From contig NZ_AP022574.1 of assembly GCF_010729305.1 (NCBI RefSeq), positions 1,116,001-1,180,000 of the forward strand: DNA of 64,000 nucleotides, read 5' to 3'. Positions 34,732 through 44,022 of this stretch are shown in pieces (within the stretch, counting starts at the first letter, position 1; each line of letters begins with the position of its first letter). The position numbers and the translations under genes were made by a program. This stretch comes from Mycolicibacterium psychrotolerans (lineage in GTDB: Bacteria > Actinomycetota > Actinomycetes > Mycobacteriales > Mycobacteriaceae). The notes under the pieces are model-generated. The model saw only the letters and a program-made list of their open reading frames with translations. It was not told the DNA's origin and searched no databases.

Positions 34732-36021
34732 ATGACGCTGCCCTTCGGCGACTGGATCGTCCGCCAGCGCTGGTATGCCGGCCGCACCCGCGAACTGGCC
34801 GACGCCGCCCCGGCGGTGGTCACGGCGCTGCGGCCCGACCTCGACCACGTGCTGCTCGACGTCTCCTACACCGACGGCGCCGCTGAGCGCTACCAGGTGC
34901 TGGTTCGCTGGGCCGACGCCCCGATCGACGAGTTCGGCGACCTCGCGCGGATCGGAGCCGACGGGGATCGGGTGGCCTACGACGCGATGTACGACCCGCA
35001 GGCCGTCCGCCACCTGCTGTCGCTGATCGACCAGTCCGCGACCGTCGGCCCGCTGACGTTCGTCAAGGAGCCCGGCGTCGATCTGCCGCTCGACTCCGCG
35101 CCTCGCGTCTCGGGCGCAGAGCAGAGCAACACCAGCGTGATCTTCGGCCGGGACGCCATCCTCAAGGTGTTCCGCCGCGTCACCCCCGGTGTCAATCCCG
35201 ACATCGAACTCAACCGGGAGCTGGCCCGCGCGCAGAACCCACACGTGGCCACGCTGTTCGGGTCCTTCGACACACAGTGGGGCGGCGCCGGATCGGAGCC
35301 GTGCGCGCTGGGGATGGTGACGGCGTTCGCGGCCGACAGCTCCGAGGGCTGGGACATGGCCACGGCCAGCGCCCGCGACGACTTCACCGACTTCACCGAG
35401 GAGTCGCGCCGGCTCGGGGAGGCGGTCGCCTCCGTGCACGCGGCGCTGGCCGCGACTCTCGGCACGTCGACCGTCAGCTTTCCGGTCGACACCGCGGTCG
35501 GGCGGCTGCAGACCGCGGTGGCCGCGGCGCCCGCCCTCGCACCGCACGCGCCGCTGATCGAGGAGCGCTACCGCAAGCTGTCCGAGGAGACGCTGACCGT
35601 CCAGCGGGTGCACGGCGACCTGCACCTCGGCCAGGTGCTGCGCACCCCGGCGGGATGGGTGCTCATCGACTTCGAGGGCGAGCCCGGGCAGCCGCTCGAC
35701 GAACGGCGCCGACCCGACTCGCCGTGGCGTGACGTCGCCGGTGTGCTGCGCTCGTACGAGTACGCCGCCTATCAGCGGCTGGTCGACCACAGCGACGACA
35801 CGCAGCTCGCGGAACGGGCTCGCCAGTGGGTGGACCGCAACAGCACCGCGTTCTGCGACGGGTACGCCGCCGTCGCCGGGGAGGATCCGCGGGCGTCGAG
35901 CCAGGTGCTCGCAGCCTACGAACTGGACAAGGCGGTGTACGAAGCGGCTTACGAGGCACGCTTCCGGCCGTCCTGGTTGCCCATCCCGATGCGTTCGATC
36001 GAGCGCATCCTCAGCGCCTGA
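34732..36021 (+). CDS. mak: Maltokinase-like aminoglycoside-phosphotransferase-fold kinase
   Basis: 429 residues from ATG 34732 with GGAGAA upstream. The N-terminal cap ([18 protein letters not shown]) is the mark of maltokinase and related kinases, the catalytic loop is [10 protein letters not shown] with Asp296, and the metal-binding IDFEGEP has Asp313. Maltokinase phosphorylates maltose for GlgE-dependent glucan synthesis and normally sits beside treS. No treS or glgE is here, and the convergent neighbour is glgX. A glucosamine-kinase-type relative is an alternative, so the symbol is tentative. Confidence 0.7.
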   Translation: MTLPFGDWIVRQRWYAGRTRELADAAPAVVTALRPDLDHVLLDVSYTDGAAERYQVLVRWADAPIDEFGDLARIGADGDRVAYDAMYDPQAVRHLLSLIDQSATVGPLTFVKEPGVDLPLDSAPRVSGAEQSNTSVIFGRDAILKVFRRVTPGVNPDIELNRELARAQNPHVATLFGSFDTQWGGAGSEPCALGMVTAFAADSSEGWDMATASARDDFTDFTEESRRLGEAVASVHAALAATLGTSTVSFPVDTAVGRLQTAVAAAPALAPHAPLIEERYRKLSEETLTVQRVHGDLHLGQVLRTPAGWVLIDFEGEPGQPLDERRRPDSPWRDVAGVLRSYEYAAYQRLVDHSDDTQLAERARQWVDRNSTAFCDGYAAVAGEDPRASSQVLAAYELDKAVYEAAYEARFRPSWLPIPMRSIERILSA

Positions 36022-36113
36022 CGGGCGCCGAGAGACGGCACAAAGGCTGGCAACCGTGGCCACCCGGTAGGTCACCGCCGCTCTACGGCTCCTACTCCGG
36101 CCCGCCCGACCGG

Positions 36114-36137
36114 TGGCACCTCGTCACGACGGTGCCA
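36114..36137. terminator. Hairpin between convergent kinase and glgX genes
   Basis: TGGCACC (36114-36120) pairs with GGTGCCA (36131-36137), and inner TCGT/ACGA bases can extend the stem with one bulge. It sits in the 228-bp gap between the kinase stop and the glgX stop, suitable for ending both transcripts. The remainder of that gap shows nothing else recognisable. Confidence 0.45.
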
Positions 36138-36249
36138 GCGTGGCGGCCACGGCTGCAACAGCCTCTTCAAGCTAACACAACGATCCGTGAAAAGCGCTGA
36201 ACCGCGACACTAAGCGTGGTGGCGCGCAACGCCTTTCAGGAGCTGCCCG

Positions 36250-38406
<2,157 letters not shown>

Positions 38407-38482
38407 GTAACTCTCCTGGCGTAGCGATCGGCTCTGGCGATAGGGGATGCCCAGATGACGGGCAGTGCAACCGTTCGATCCA

Positions 38483-38911
38483 TCACAGCGTTTCCGCAGC
38501 GAGCCGATCGCGCAGCGCGGCGACGTCGACGCTCATCTCGGCCAGCACCCTGGCGGTCAGGTCGACCTCGGCGCAGGTCACGGCCAGCATGATGTGTTCG
38601 GCCCCGATGTGCCGGTCGCCCCGCTTGTCGGCGATCGTCATCGCATCGCCGAGCGCGGCCCGGCCGGCGTCGCTGAACGGGACGTGCCCTTCCGGCGGTG
38701 GCACCTCGGCGCCGCGGAAGTGGCGCAGTGTCTCGATGGCGCGGGGGTGGGAAAGACCCGCCTGCGCGAGGACCGCGGCCACCGGGCCGTCGGTGCGCAG
38801 TGCTCCGAGCAGCAGATGCTCCGGACCGAGCATGTTGTGTCCGAGATGACGCGCCTCCAGCTGCGCGCAACCGATCAGCTCCTTGGCCTCCTCGGTGTAC
38901 CGCTCGAACAT
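38483..38911 (-). CDS. Clp N-terminal-domain protein (ClpC N-like)
   Basis: 142 residues from ATG 38911. Two Clp-N repeats are present: FERYTEEAKELIGCAQLEAR with LGPEHLLLGAL, and FSDAGRAALGDAM with IGAEHIMLAV. There is no AAA+ domain, so it is a free-standing relative of the ClpC N-domain, perhaps a substrate adaptor or competitor. It is the last member of the compact minus-strand gene run reaching back to 43884, 15 bp behind pncA. Confidence 0.82.
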   Translation of the reverse strand: MFERYTEEAKELIGCAQLEARHLGHNMLGPEHLLLGALRTDGPVAAVLAQAGLSHPRAIETLRHFRGAEVPPPEGHVPFSDAGRAALGDAMTIADKRGDRHIGAEHIMLAVTCAEVDLTARVLAEMSVDVAALRDRLAAETL

Positions 38912-38926
38912 GACGCCGATCCCGGG

Positions 38927-39478
38927 TCAGCCGACCGTCACGCCGGCGGCGCGCAGCTCATCGATCGCCTCGTCGGTGGTCGCGGGCGCGACGCCTGCGG
39001 TGAGGCCGACCAGGACCCGCGTCGTCAGACCGGCAGCCGCCGCATCGGCCGCCGTCGCCTTGACGCAGTAGTCGGTGGCGATGCCCACCACGTCGACGGC
39101 GTCCACACCCCGCTCACCCAGCCAGTCCCCGAGGGTCGTGCCGTCGTCGTCGGTGCCTTCGAAGCCGCTGTAGGCCGCCGAGTACTGGCCCTTGCGGAAG
39201 ACGGCCTCGATCGGCGTGACGTCGAGGTGCGGGTGGAACTGCACGCCGTCGGTTCCCACCACGCAGTGCGGTGGCCAGGAGTCGACGTAGTCGGGGCGGT
39301 CGGAGAAATGGTCGCCGGGATCGATGTGGAAATCCTTGGTGGCCACCACGTGGTCGTATCCGTGCGCGCCGGCGAGCAGGTCGTTGATACCGCGGGCCAC
39401 GGCGCCGCCGCCGGTGACCGCCAGCGAGCCGCCCTCGCAGAAGTCGTTCTGCACGTCGACGATGATGAGCGCTCTCAT
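38927..39478 (-). CDS. pncA: Nicotinamidase/pyrazinamidase
   Basis: 183 residues from ATG 39478. The catalytic triad matches PncA: Asp8 in LIIVDVQNDF, Lys in FRKGQYSA and Cys in GIATDYCVKAT. The metal site DFHIDPGDHFSD followed by WPPHCVVG is also complete. It converts nicotinamide to nicotinate for NAD salvage and would activate pyrazinamide. Its ATG overlaps the stop of the PAS-ANTAR gene (ATGA), so the two are translationally coupled, an unusual partnership. Confidence 0.92.
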   Translation of the reverse strand: MRALIIVDVQNDFCEGGSLAVTGGGAVARGINDLLAGAHGYDHVVATKDFHIDPGDHFSDRPDYVDSWPPHCVVGTDGVQFHPHLDVTPIEAVFRKGQYSAAYSGFEGTDDDGTTLGDWLGERGVDAVDVVGIATDYCVKATAADAAAAGLTTRVLVGLTAGVAPATTDEAIDELRAAGVTVG

Positions 39479-40191
39479 CCCGTCACGGTATCGCCGCTGC
39501 GGTCGACACGCTGGTGAGCTGTGAGAAGCAGGTGGTCGAACGTCTCCCGTGACGGCAGCGACTCCTCGTAGACCAGCGCCGCATAGTCGGCGAGCACCCG
39601 CTCGGCCAGCATGCGCAGCTTGACGTTGGACTCCTGGGACCGCCAACGCAGCAACTCGAACGCGGCCTCGGCGTCTAGCCGGTAGATGAGCATCAACATG
39701 CCCTTGGCCTGTTCGATGACCGCCCGGTTCTCGGTGATCTCGGTCAGCGCGGCGGTGACCATCGCCTTGGTCATCGCCGGGGTCGGGGTGACGTCGACGT
39801 AGAAGCCGTGGGTGCCGATCAGCCTTCCCTCGTCGTCGGTGAGGCGGTCACCGATCACCACGACCTCGTGGACCTCGCCGCGGGTGTCGATGATGCGGTG
39901 CCGGGTGGAGAAGGTGCGGTGGGTGCGCCGCATCTCCTCCAGCGTGGCGGCGACCTGCTGACGATCGTCCGGATGCTTGTGGGAAAGCACCAGTTCGGTG
40001 GTCGGGGTCACCGTGCCCGGTTGGTAGCCGTGCAGGATCTGCACCTGCTCGGACCATTCCCAGCGTTCGTCGGCGAAGAAGAACTTGAACCAGCCGACGC
40101 GTTGCGGCGCGCCTCCTGCGAGCGCCTGCTCGAGTGACTCCTCGTCCGGCACATCGAGCACGATATCGTCAGTCGCCCCACGCTCACCCAC
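39475..40191 (-). CDS. PAS-ANTAR domain transcription antitermination regulator
   Basis: 238 residues from GTG 40191. The N-terminal part is a PAS fold (WFKFFFADERWEWSEQV, HGYQPGTVTP, HKHPDDRQQV, IDTRGEVHEVVVIGDRL). The C-terminal ANTAR domain is three helices: NRAVIEQAKGMLMLIYRLDA, AAFELLRWRSQESNVK and LRMLAERVLAD. ANTAR proteins bind paired RNA hairpins to prevent termination. The stop overlaps pncA and the start overlaps the preceding membrane-protein gene by eight bases. Confidence 0.88.
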   Translation of the reverse strand: MGERGATDDIVLDVPDEESLEQALAGGAPQRVGWFKFFFADERWEWSEQVQILHGYQPGTVTPTTELVLSHKHPDDRQQVAATLEEMRRTHRTFSTRHRIIDTRGEVHEVVVIGDRLTDDEGRLIGTHGFYVDVTPTPAMTKAMVTAALTEITENRAVIEQAKGMLMLIYRLDAEAAFELLRWRSQESNVKLRMLAERVLADYAALVYEESLPSRETFDHLLLTAHQRVDRSGDTVTG

Positions 40192-41500
40192 CGAACAGCA
40201 AATACAGCCCGGTGAACGTGTAGCCGACCATGACCAGCATCATGGCCAGCTGCCCGGTCACCTGATCGGCCCGCGGCAGCAGGGCCAGCGCGCGGTCGTG
40301 CGCGGCGATCACACCGGCGATGTGGCCGGCGACGACGAAGCCGACCTTGAGCGTAGCCACCACTGCCGGATGCATCGACAGCACATAGCTGACGTCGTTG
40401 TCGGCCAGGCCCAGCACGTTCCACCCGCGGCCCAGCGGATCGGCCAGCCGGACGATCGTCTGCTGTCCGCGCTCGACCAGATAGGTGAGGTAGTGCGCGA
40501 ACACGTATCCGATGACGATCGGGATCAGCGAGTGCGCCAGCAGTCCGGGCAGTTCCCGACGTCGCCGGGCGTCGACACCGCCGGTGCAGCGCGCGGCCAG
40601 GGTGAAGGACACCCCGACGACGGCGGCGAACAGCAGCAGCCCCGCGGTGCGCAGCAGGCTCGCCGTCAGCGCCGAATCGGTGATCGTGTCGGAGAACGAG
40701 CGCCACTGCGGGGTGGCCGAGAAGCTGTCGAACGCCGTCGAGCCGAGCAGCACCGACAGCACGGCCACGATGCCCGGGCGTACCGGCAGCGACACGAGAT
40801 GGTCGAACGGGTTGCCGATGGCGACGCGGCCGTCGGCGTTGCGGCGCATCGGTGACAGCCGAGACGCGACGACGCTGTACACCTCGAACGGATCGGCCCG
40901 TGCGCACCAGCGGGTGCCGCAGCAGAGCGCGCCGGCCAGCGTGACGGCGAGATACCCGAGCAGCCAGATCCGGATCGCCGGCACCGAGCCGGGATCGGGG
41001 CTGGCCAGCTCCAGCCACACGAACGCGAACAGACCCGCGGCGGCCGGCCAGTAACCCAGCGCCTCGGGATACGGAACGCGCAATGACGGCCGCCCGATGA
41101 CCCGGTGCAGTGCGCGTACCGGGGAGAGCGCCCGCCAGACGGGCCCGAACAGCAGCGACAGCGCGACGAGGCCGACCCACAGCAGCACGTAGAACACGCC
41201 GGGAACGGGGTTGTCCGCGGTCTGCGGCCCGAAGAACGCCGCCAACGCCACCCACCCCGTCAGCAGTAACGACACGACGGCCAGCACCCAGCGCGTCGAG
41301 GCCGCGTCGACCACTGCGGTCACCCAGCCCGGCAGGGCCCGGCCCGGCCGGTCCTGGTCGAACCGCGGAGTGCGCCAGGCCAGCGCGACGACGGCGAAGG
41401 TGAACGTCAACGCCCATGCCGCACCGATCAGTGCGTAGGTCACCGGGATCGGCAGATCCGTCGAGCCGCCCAGACCGTGCGCGAGGAGCTGCGAGGTCAC
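40184..41500 (-). CDS. Polytopic membrane protein, function unknown
   Basis: 438 residues from GTG 41500. About eleven hydrophobic helices are separated by short loops. A CCGTRWCARADPFEVY loop carries three cysteines near residue 195 and a second CTGG follows near residue 315, possible metal ligands. Histidines cluster near the C-terminus (HYLTYL, MHPAV, GHIAG, AHDRAL). It lies eight bases behind the cupredoxin-like lipoprotein gene and is probably part of the same complex or pathway. I recognise no named family with certainty. Confidence 0.7.
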   Translation of the reverse strand: MTSQLLAHGLGGSTDLPIPVTYALIGAAWALTFTFAVVALAWRTPRFDQDRPGRALPGWVTAVVDAASTRWVLAVVSLLLTGWVALAAFFGPQTADNPVPGVFYVLLWVGLVALSLLFGPVWRALSPVRALHRVIGRPSLRVPYPEALGYWPAAAGLFAFVWLELASPDPGSVPAIRIWLLGYLAVTLAGALCCGTRWCARADPFEVYSVVASRLSPMRRNADGRVAIGNPFDHLVSLPVRPGIVAVLSVLLGSTAFDSFSATPQWRSFSDTITDSALTASLLRTAGLLLFAAVVGVSFTLAARCTGGVDARRRRELPGLLAHSLIPIVIGYVFAHYLTYLVERGQQTIVRLADPLGRGWNVLGLADNDVSYVLSMHPAVVATLKVGFVVAGHIAGVIAAHDRALALLPRADQVTGQLAMMLVMVGYTFTGLYLLFGG

Positions 41501-41507
41501 CGGCCCG

Positions 41508-41903
41508 TCACTGAACGGCGATGGTCGCGACGGTCTTGTTCAGCGCGTGCAGCTCGACATCGACGCGCCCCGGGGTGTCCACCGCGAACTGGAAGGACTG
41601 TCCCTGGCCGGCGGCGATCGGGAACGAGTGCTCGGGTGTCGAGTGCACGTGCAACTCGTCGGCGGCGTCGCTGTCGACGCGGATCACGATCGGCTGCTCG
41701 AGGGACGCCGTCAGCTGTTCGTTGGTGGGGGTGACGGTGCCGCCTTTGATCGTCACGTCGACCACGAGGCGCTGAGGCGCAGCCTGGGCGTCGGTCATCG
41801 GAGGCGGGGCGGCGCCGGAGCTCTTCTCCTCGGCGCTCTTGTCGCCGCCGCAGCCGGCGAGCAGGAGCGCGATCGCGGCGGCCAGGGCGAGGACTCTGCT
41901 CAC
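41508..41903 (-). CDS. Cupredoxin-like lipoprotein
   Basis: 131 residues from GTG 41903. The signal peptide ends in the lipobox LLAGC (Cys about residue 18), followed by a polar linker. The 90-residue domain has the strand pattern of small cupredoxins: LVVDVTIKGGTVTPT, VIRVDSDAADELHVHSTPEH, SFQFAVDTPGRVDVELHALN. Several His residues (LHVHS, PEH, ELHAL) could bind copper, but the usual C-x(n)-H-x(n)-M loop is absent. It overlaps the 49-residue gene by four bases. Confidence 0.7.
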   Translation of the reverse strand: MSRVLALAAAIALLLAGCGGDKSAEEKSSGAAPPPMTDAQAAPQRLVVDVTIKGGTVTPTNEQLTASLEQPIVIRVDSDAADELHVHSTPEHSFPIAAGQGQSFQFAVDTPGRVDVELHALNKTVATIAVQ

Positions 41904-42049
41904 TGTTCTCCTGTCTCGTCGGACTTCTGCCGGTTCTTCCTGGCGATGTAGAACACGACGCCGGCCACCACGAAGGCGGGGGCGAAGGCGGGCAGCGCCA
42001 GCCAGATCGAGTGATCGGCGAGGATCACCACGTCGGGGGACGGGGTCAT
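41900..42049 (-). CDS. 49-residue single-helix membrane peptide
   Basis: ATG 42049 overlaps the stop of the large membrane-protein gene, and its stop overlaps the lipoprotein start (GTGA), so it is fixed on both sides by translational coupling. The sequence has one long hydrophobic helix, ALPAFAPAFVVAGVVFYIA, then a basic tail RKNRQK. It may be an accessory subunit of a membrane complex formed with its neighbours. It is too short for automated prediction in many pipelines. Confidence 0.65.
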   Translation of the reverse strand: MTPSPDVVILADHSIWLALPAFAPAFVVAGVVFYIARKNRQKSDETGEQ

Positions 42050-43884
42050 GACTGCCCCGAGGGCTCGAATTCCGCTTCGCTGCCGCTGGACTCGCTCTGG
42101 TTGATGCGACCGCCGCCCCAGCTGATCCCGGCGATCATCGCGAGCGTGCAGACCAGCACGATCAGGCAGCCGATGAGCCACAGCGAGGCGGGGATGTCGG
42201 GGCTGCGCTCGCGCTGCAGGATCGTGATCTCGGAGACGAACGGGCGGGTGAACTGGGCCTCGGCCGGCACTTCCTTCGCACCGATGCCCGGGTCGCCGGC
42301 CAGGTATATCGGCACCGCGGTCAGCGTGGTGCCGTCGTGCACGCGCAGCAGCGTCTTCCACTGGCCGGACACCGGCATCGGCTTCGTCGAGACGTAGTGT
42401 CCCGGGCCGACCCTGTCGAGGTGGTCGATGAACTGGCCTCGCTCGTTGGCCAGACCGCCCTGCCACGCCAGCACCGACACCCAATTGGGGTCGTCGCTGA
42501 TGGCGTTCGGCGGGGTGAACCGCACGTCGGCGGTGACGAAGCGGCCCGGGCCGGGGCCCGGCACGTCGGTCAGCGCGAACGTCGCGGTCTCGTCCGTCGG
42601 CACCGAGTAGCGCAGCCCGTTGGCGGTCGCCCCGCCGACCGCGAGCACGGTCAGGACCACGAGCCCGACGGAGATCGCACGGCGCGGCAGCCGTCGGCCG
42701 GTCAGCACCATGCCGATCATCGCGCCGCAGCCGCCGGCGAGGATGGCGACGGGCACGGCCATCGACAGCGCCTCCGGCCAGATGCTGGTCGGCCATGGGT
42801 AGAAATACACGGCGTCGATCCAGAGCGACTCGAGCCACAGGCCGACGGTTGCGATGCCCAGCCCGCTGACCATTCCGAACAGCACCGGCCGCTTGAACAG
42901 CGGTGTCAGCGCGACGAGTTCGACCACCAGCGCCGGGCCGAGGTAGAGCGCGAACCAGTTCACCGGCGCGTCGAGCAGCGGAGCCACCAGGAACGCGATG
43001 ATGCCGCGCAGGCCGATGGCCACGATCGCGGAGATGATCGCGGCGCCGCGGCCCAGGTAGATCCGCGCCGCGACCAGCGCCACCGAGGCCGCGGCGGCGA
43101 TCAGCATCGGCTGGAACACCTGCCGGAACTGCGGGACGCCGAAGTCGAACTCGATCTGATAGACCGACAGCCCGATCAGGACCCCGGCGAACGCGAGGTA
43201 CTGGATGAACTTCAGGCCGATGCCGTCCCTGGGCGCGTCGGGTCCGACGGCGCGTTTGCCCTCGAATTCCAGATACGCCGCGGCGATCGTGGAGAACCCG
43301 GCGCCGCCGATCATCATCAGGTGCGTCGGGCCCCACAGCGTGACGTCCTGGCCGAAGATGCGGTGCCAGACGTCGTCGAGCGGGAAGCCGATCAGCGCGT
43401 ACATGCCGCAGCCCGCCATCACGATGCCGCCGACCGGGGCGTACCAGTGGTCGGTGATGCGCACGGCCGCCGGTCCTGGCTTGTTGAACGGCAGCACGAT
43501 CGCGGTGCAGCCGGCGATGAAGACGAAGAACAGGCCCACGATGATGAAGTAGTGCGCCGGATTGGCCAGCGGCCCCGGGTCCCGCCCCTTGCCGATGTGC
43601 AGGCTGACGTCCCAGATGAATCCGAAGAGCGCGCAGATGATCGCGCTGACGAAGATCGCGATCGGCAGCGCCACCCACGGTGGCCGCTTGAACCGGCGGC
43701 CCATCCATTCGGCCAGGTTCTCCAGCCACGAGATCTTGCGCTGGCGGTGCAGGTAACCGATCCACAGCAGTACGGCCGTCACCGCCATCGCCACCGCGGA
43801 CAGCCCGAGCACCTGGCTGATCTCCGCGCCACCGCCTTCGCTGCCCTGAGCGAGCACCGCAACGTCCTGTCGAGAATGCGTCAT
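42046..43884 (-). CDS. Large polytopic membrane protein with C-terminal exported domain
   Basis: 612 residues using ATG 43884, which has GGAGGA at correct spacing; ATG 43890 is too close to it. Twelve or so hydrophobic helices fill residues 20-425. An exported beta-rich domain (FALTDVPGPGPGRFVTADVR, YVSTKPMPVSGQWKTLLRVH) follows, then a final helix and an acidic tail. The exported domain resembles a small immunoglobulin-like or FixH-like module often found in copper-handling membrane systems, an inference. It heads the seven-gene minus-strand run. Confidence 0.68.
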   Translation of the reverse strand: MTHSRQDVAVLAQGSEGGGAEISQVLGLSAVAMAVTAVLLWIGYLHRQRKISWLENLAEWMGRRFKRPPWVALPIAIFVSAIICALFGFIWDVSLHIGKGRDPGPLANPAHYFIIVGLFFVFIAGCTAIVLPFNKPGPAAVRITDHWYAPVGGIVMAGCGMYALIGFPLDDVWHRIFGQDVTLWGPTHLMMIGGAGFSTIAAAYLEFEGKRAVGPDAPRDGIGLKFIQYLAFAGVLIGLSVYQIEFDFGVPQFRQVFQPMLIAAAASVALVAARIYLGRGAAIISAIVAIGLRGIIAFLVAPLLDAPVNWFALYLGPALVVELVALTPLFKRPVLFGMVSGLGIATVGLWLESLWIDAVYFYPWPTSIWPEALSMAVPVAILAGGCGAMIGMVLTGRRLPRRAISVGLVVLTVLAVGGATANGLRYSVPTDETATFALTDVPGPGPGRFVTADVRFTPPNAISDDPNWVSVLAWQGGLANERGQFIDHLDRVGPGHYVSTKPMPVSGQWKTLLRVHDGTTLTAVPIYLAGDPGIGAKEVPAEAQFTRPFVSEITILQRERSPDIPASLWLIGCLIVLVCTLAMIAGISWGGGRINQSESSGSEAEFEPSGQS

Positions 43885-44022
43885 CGTCATTCCTCCACCC
43901 CGTGCCGAACTCTCTATCTGACTCGCCGGTAATGTTGCCAGAAGCGATCCAGGTGAAACCAGGGGTACCGGGTTTTTTCGCCGAGGGGCCCATTTCGGTG
44001 TCCAGGGCGTCACGATGGGGGG

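Noticed and set aside
42337..43932. A 531-codon plus-strand open frame opposite the large membrane protein
   Set aside because: Arg/His/Asp/Gln-rich shadow without motifs; the minus strand has clear transmembrane helices and a good ribosome-binding site.
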